A DNA stretch of 7,304 nt from Candidatus Bathyarchaeota archaeon (GTDB lineage: Archaea; Thermoproteota; Bathyarchaeia; Bathyarchaeales; DTEX01), in the NCBI GenBank assembly GCA_003601695.1, contig PIYH01000067.1:1-7304 (forward strand), in the 5' to 3' direction. The translations under genes and the position numbers were made by a program. The notes below the pieces were generated by a model. The model was not told where the DNA came from. It searched no databases and was given only the letters and a program-made list of their open reading frames with translations. This document shows positions 5,769 to 7,304 of this stretch, in pieces (position 1 is the first letter of the stretch; the number at the start of each line of letters is the position of its first letter).

Positions 5769-5820
5769 CTCCCCAAATTATTATGTACCGCAAGATTTCT
5801 TCACGATCTCTCTTTTAAAG
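5769..5820 (-). promoter_or_regulatory. Promoter and ribosome site of transcription factor S
   Basis: CTTTAAAAG (5820-5812) is a good archaeal TATA candidate. A start site about 25 bases downstream falls near 5788, giving a leader of about 28 bases that contains GGGGAG (5774-5769). Confidence 0.5.
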
Positions 5821-5853
5821 TTTTCTGGTTTATGCTATGATTGGAAGATAATG

Positions 5854-5861
5854 TTTTTATA
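5854..5861 (+). promoter_or_regulatory. TATA-like element for the plus-strand amidohydrolase
   Basis: TTTTTATA is centred 38 bases before the ATG at 5896, so the transcript would start near 5884 with a very short leader. It does not overlap the divergent transcription factor S promoter. Confidence 0.5.
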
Positions 5862-5885
5862 GTTCTGTGTCGCCAAAGGGATTTG

Positions 5886-5912
5886 TGAATATGCTATGTT
5901 CATAGATATTCA
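5886..5912 (+). promoter_or_regulatory. Start-codon hairpin / inverted repeat
   Basis: TGAATAT (5886-5892) pairs with ATATTCA (5906-5912), and CTATG (5894-5898) is complementary to CATAG (5901-5905), with one bulged G (5893) and two central bases. The ATG (5896-5898) is inside the inner arm, so in RNA the start codon would be mostly paired (loop GUUC once the innermost pair opens). The predicted transcript start is almost at the base of this stem. Regulation by folding, or a dimer binding site, is inferred. Confidence 0.4.
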
Positions 5913-6774
5913 TGTTCATGTTCGGAGGATTCCTGGTCCTCCTCATAGGGGTCAATACTATCCGACTCCTGATCAGCTGATTGAGATCTATGATAGGTTG
6001 GAGATTGAGAAGGGTGTCTTGCTTCCCGAGGTTAATCCTGAATGCGCTTATGTCATTCAGTCTAATGAGGAGGTGATTGAGATTGCGGAGAAGTATCCTG
6101 GCCGGTTTATTCCGTTCTGTAATGTTGATCCGAGGTTTGTTTCTAATTCTCCGGATGCTCCCTTAGATAAGGTTTTAAAGTATTATTGTGATCATGGATG
6201 TAAGGGGGTTGGTGAGGTCTGTGCTAATCTTCCGTTTCTTCATCCTCTTGTTCAGAATCTTTTCAGGCATGTGCAGGATTTTGGTTTGCCGTTGACGTTT
6301 CATATTGCGCCTCAGATGGGAGGCGCTTATGGATTATATGATGATCCGGGTCTTCCTCAGCTTGAGCGTTCTCTGCAGCTTTTTCCGAAGCTTATCTTCC
6401 TCGGTCATTCTCAGCCGTTCTGGGCTGAGATTGGTAGGCTTGAGACTCCTGCTGACCGTTACGGGTATCCTGATTATCCGGTTGGGGAGGAGGGTGTTGT
6501 TCCTAAGCTTATGCGTCGCTACTCGAATCTTTATGGTGATCTTTCTGCTAATAGTGGATATAATGCTCTCGCTAGGGATCCTGAGTATGCTGTGAAGTTT
6601 CTTAATGAGTTTCAGGATAGGTTGCTTTTTGGAACTGATATAACTTCTCCGAGTGATCTTGTGCCTCTTAGAGATTTCCTCCTTAAGCTCTATAGGGAGG
6701 GGAGGATTAGCGAGAAGGTTTTCTGGAAGGTTTCTAGGGGAAACGCTATTAGGCTTCTAGGCTTGGATGATTAA
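5896..6774 (+). CDS. Amidohydrolase-family metal-dependent hydrolase
   Basis: Predicted cytosolic TIM-barrel hydrolase of the amidohydrolase superfamily (PF04909-like); substrate unknown. The protein has 292 residues, the normal length, with all expected ligands: FIDIHVHVR (H6, H8), GVGEV (E107), LTFHIAP (H136), FLGHSQ (H171) and LFGTDI (D248). A helix ending WKVSRGNAIRLLGL closes the barrel as in many members. It shows little similarity to the amidohydrolase at 732-1604 beyond family motifs, so a recent duplication is unlikely. The ATG at 5896 puts the HxH motif at residues 6-8; the upstream GTGA is a weak ribosome site and an inverted repeat covers the start. A PP-loop ATPase gene follows within a few bases or overlaps its end, so the two are probably co-transcribed. 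No signal peptide is seen. Confidence 0.93.
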   Translation: MFIDIHVHVRRIPGPPHRGQYYPTPDQLIEIYDRLEIEKGVLLPEVNPECAYVIQSNEEVIEIAEKYPGRFIPFCNVDPRFVSNSPDAPLDKVLKYYCDHGCKGVGEVCANLPFLHPLVQNLFRHVQDFGLPLTFHIAPQMGGAYGLYDDPGLPQLERSLQLFPKLIFLGHSQPFWAEIGRLETPADRYGYPDYPVGEEGVVPKLMRRYSNLYGDLSANSGYNALARDPEYAVKFLNEFQDRLLFGTDITSPSDLVPLRDFLLKLYREGRISEKVFWKVSRGNAIRLLGLDD

Positions 6775-6790
6775 GTGGGAATCTTCTGGG

Positions 6791-7304
6791 ATGTCGGGTG
6801 GGGGGAAGGTTAAGGCTCTCGCATTATTCTCTGGAGGTCTTGACAGTCTACTTGCTATCAAGCTCGTTCTTGATCAGGGGATCAGTGTTGAGGCTGTTCA
6901 TTTTGTGACTCCATTCTCTGTTGGTGATGAGTCTGTTGTTGATAGGTTTGGTGAGGAGTTGGGGATTAAGGTTCATAGGGTCTTTCTTGGGCAGGAGTTT
7001 TTGGATGTTGTGGCTGATCCTCCTCATGGTTATGGAAGTCAGATGAATCCATGTGTAGATTGTAGGATACTTATGCTTAGGAAGGCTAAGGAGATTGCTG
7101 AGGGGATTGGTGCGGATTTTCTGGTTACCGGTGAGGTTTTGGATGAGAGGCCTTTCTCGCAGAGGATGGAGGCTATGTTGTTGACTGAGAGGATGGCTGG
7201 TTTGGAGGGTAGGGTTTTGAGGCCTCTCTCGGCTAGGCTTATGCCTGAGACTGAGGCTGAGAGGTTGGGGCTTGTTGATAGGGGTGGGTTTTTGGCTATT
7301 AGGG
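6791..7304 (+). CDS. PP-loop ATPase, MnmA-like tRNA thiolase family (partial)
   Basis: First 171 codons of a gene that runs off the right edge. ALALFSGGLDSLLAIKL (9-25) is the PP-loop (SGGxDS) that binds ATP and adenylates a substrate. MNPCVDCRILMLRKA (85-99) matches the MnmA NPCxxCN segment that carries the first catalytic cysteine, and GADFLVTGEV (107-116) matches MnmA GADYxATGHY with the usual HY changed to EV. This fits an archaeal group often annotated as tRNA 2-thiouridylase-like or ThiI-like, which probably makes a sulfur-modified tRNA base; the target is unproven and the second catalytic cysteine is not visible before the edge. I start at ATG 6791 (GTGGGA ends ten bases upstream). An in-frame ATG at 6767, overlapping the amidohydrolase end by 8 bases, is the alternative. 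An N-methyltransferase role, as in some old annotations, is not supported. Confidence 0.85.
   Translation, partial: MSGGGKVKALALFSGGLDSLLAIKLVLDQGISVEAVHFVTPFSVGDESVVDRFGEELGIKVHRVFLGQEFLDVVADPPHGYGSQMNPCVDCRILMLRKAKEIAEGIGADFLVTGEVLDERPFSQRMEAMLLTERMAGLEGRVLRPLSARLMPETEAERLGLVDRGGFLAIR

Overview
The window reads as a piece of an archaeal chromosome, most likely from the TACK/Thermoproteota side; a Bathyarchaeia-type organism is my best guess, not a proof. The grounds are a full set of archaeal replication genes (PCNA, both primase subunits, a GINS subunit), an archaeal transcription factor S, TATA-like elements upstream of genes, and a 23S rRNA 3' end with no 5S gene in the next ~600 bases, as is usual where 5S is unlinked.

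Layout. Bases 1 to ~72 are the last bases of a plus-strand 23S rRNA gene. A gene-poor stretch to ~416 follows, with oligo-T tracts that could end rRNA transcription. From there to 5759 every gene lies on the minus strand and converges on the rRNA. In transcription order these are: transcription factor S (5759-5430), PCNA (5307-4552), primase large subunit (4540-3503), primase small subunit (3483-2251), GINS51 (2248-1700), an amidohydrolase (start at 1604 or 1466, end 732), and a decayed M81/MlrC-type metallohydrolase (700-417). The four genes pcn-priL-priS-gins51 are packed with gaps of 11, 19 and 2 bases and look like one replisome operon: PCNA clamps the polymerase, PriSL lays primers, and GINS belongs to the CMG helicase. 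Divergent from transcription factor S, the plus strand carries a second, unrelated-looking amidohydrolase (5896-6774) and the first 171 codons of a PP-loop ATPase resembling MnmA-type tRNA thiolases (6791 or 6767 to the window edge).

The most interesting parts are outside the core genes. (1) The zone between the rRNA and the replisome operon is eroding: it holds an MlrC gene reduced to two conserved blocks with an internal deletion and a frameshift, and a 46-residue leader on the first amidohydrolase that is itself the N-terminus of another amidohydrolase. (2) Both amidohydrolases have an inverted repeat centred on a start codon: a perfect 20-base palindrome at 1594-1613, and a 12-pair hairpin at 5886-5912 that buries the AUG. 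(3) The first amidohydrolase has Asp where the family normally has a metal-binding His. (4) The primase small subunit carries an apparent extra zinc ribbon nested in its zinc site. I see no CRISPR array, insertion sequence, tRNA or defence system.
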